From CAYUYH01 sp964449175 (GTDB lineage Bacteria; Planctomycetota; Phycisphaerae; SM23-33): a DNA stretch of 59,215 bases. Shown piece by piece: positions 58,591-59,215 of the stretch (position 1 is the stretch's first letter; every line of letters begins with the position of its first letter). Location of the stretch: the NCBI GenBank assembly GCA_964449175.1, contig CAYUYH010000001.1, positions 1 through 59,215 on the forward strand, in the 5' to 3' direction. The notes below the pieces were generated by a model. That model had not been told where the DNA came from. It worked only from the letters and a program-made list of their open reading frames with translations, and did not search any database. Both the position numbers and the translations under genes were made by a program.

Positions 58591-59215
58591 CCCGCCTGGT
58601 CATCGGCACGCGCGGCTCGGCCCTGGCGACCTGGCAGGCGAACCACGTCAAGGCCGCGCTGTCTGCCGCCCACAAAGACCTCCAGGTCGAGCTGCGAGTC
58701 ATCCGCACCAAGGGCGACAAGACGCCGTACGAGCTGGCCCCCGCGGCTGCGACGGACAAGGGGCTATTCACCAAGGAGATCGAGGTCGCGCTGCTGGCAG
58801 GCGAGATCGATCTGGCCGTCCACAGCCTGAAGGACCTGCCCACCGAGCTGCCCGAGGGCCTGGCCTTGGCGGCGGTGATCGCGCGGGAAGACCCGGCCGA
58901 CGCGCTGGTGAGCCGCACCGGCGCGACGCTGAAGGCCTTGCCCATCGCCGCAACGGTGCTGACTGGCTCACCGCGACGCCGGGCGCAGCTGCTGGGTTTG
59001 CGGCGCGATCTGAAGGTCGCGCCCGTGCGCGGCAACGTCCAGACTAGGCTGCGGAAGCTGGACGAGCTAGAGGCCGACGCGATCGTCCTGGCCCGGGCGG
59101 GCTTGGTGCGGCTCGGCCTGGCCGGCCGCATCACCGAGCGGCTGGACCCGGCGGAGTTCCTGCCGGCGTGCGGGCCCGGCGCCCCGGGCCGGGCGCTAAC
59201 CCGCGGCCACCCCCC
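58587..59215 (+). CDS. hemC: Hydroxymethylbilane synthase, 3' end outside window
   Basis: About 209 residues visible. IGTRGSALATWQANHVK at the start, KGLFTKEIEVALLAGEIDLAVHSLKDLPTELP with catalytic Asp83, TGSPRRRAQLL and VRGNVQTRL. It polymerises four porphobilinogens on a dipyrromethane cofactor; the cofactor Cys would lie past the window edge. The last 30-40 bases depart from the expected PACGQGA pattern and look like poor-quality sequence. Confidence 0.92.
   Translation, partial: MTRLVIGTRGSALATWQANHVKAALSAAHKDLQVELRVIRTKGDKTPYELAPAAATDKGLFTKEIEVALLAGEIDLAVHSLKDLPTELPEGLALAAVIAREDPADALVSRTGATLKALPIAATVLTGSPRRRAQLLGLRRDLKVAPVRGNVQTRLRKLDELEADAIVLARAGLVRLGLAGRITERLDPAEFLPACGPGAPGRALTRGHP

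Noticed and set aside
1..59215. Insertion sequences, phage genes, tRNA or rRNA genes
   Set aside because: No transposase or integrase motifs, terminal repeats or tRNA/rRNA-like stretches were recognised by eye; a covariance search could still find a tRNA in the short gaps.

Overview
The window is GC-rich throughout and gene-dense. It most likely comes from a planctomycete or a close PVC relative, possibly Phycisphaerae-like. The pointers are two PEP-CTERM sorting tails on a secreted pectate lyase-type protein, a system II cytochrome c maturation pair (CcsA plus ResB), a type II secretion/type IV pilus-like operon with PilM/N/O-type assembly genes, and sigma70-like promoters. This placement is inference; no rRNA or tRNA gene was recognised.

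Layout. 1-9442 (+): a tightly coupled secretion operon with the ATPase (cut by the left edge), platform protein, PilM/PilN/PilO-like proteins, a GspC/PilP-like protein, the major pseudopilin followed by a strong hairpin, three minor pseudopilins and a GspK/PilX-like protein. 9693-15153 (-): two plant-polymer genes, a GH3 beta-xylosidase/glucosidase and a PL1-type pectate lyase whose frame runs without a stop into a second signal-peptide/PEP-CTERM protein. 15468-53760: a very large surface-polysaccharide locus in four transcription blocks. 53896-57033 (-): a second DegT-family aminotransferase and the CcsA/ResB pair. 57244-end (+): hemA and the 5' part of hemC.

The polysaccharide locus combines an initiating sugar-phosphate transferase (18211), cytoplasmic GT4 and GT2 transferases, multi-TM GT-C-like proteins, an ABC exporter whose permease (22785) and ATPase (41958) lie 19 kb apart in opposite blocks, and three sets of sugar-modifying genes. 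These sets are a heptose-type kinase (20397) and nucleotidyltransferase (53050) at the two ends; a leftward block with two nucleotidyltransferase-like paralogues, two TIM-barrel isomerases/epimerases and two zinc-type dehydrogenases; and a rightward block with an SDR, a DegT protein carrying His in place of the PLP lysine plus a Cys cluster, and a GDP-fucose-synthase-like protein with Phe in place of the catalytic Tyr. An orphan E1 alpha/beta thiamine-diphosphate enzyme pair and a B12-type radical SAM protein are embedded in the same operon.

The most interesting object is the 1376-residue protein at 27725-31855: a GT2-like domain, two copies of a small unnamed domain, about 365 residues of coiled coil with a 57-residue tandem duplication, a proline-rich linker and a class I methyltransferase. 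The same small domain occurs in the next methyltransferase and in the exporter ATPase between its nucleotide-binding domain and its C-terminal beta domain. By analogy with WbdD/Wzt systems, I infer a polymer-length ruler and chain terminator fused to a glycosyltransferase and linked to the exporter through a shared recognition module.
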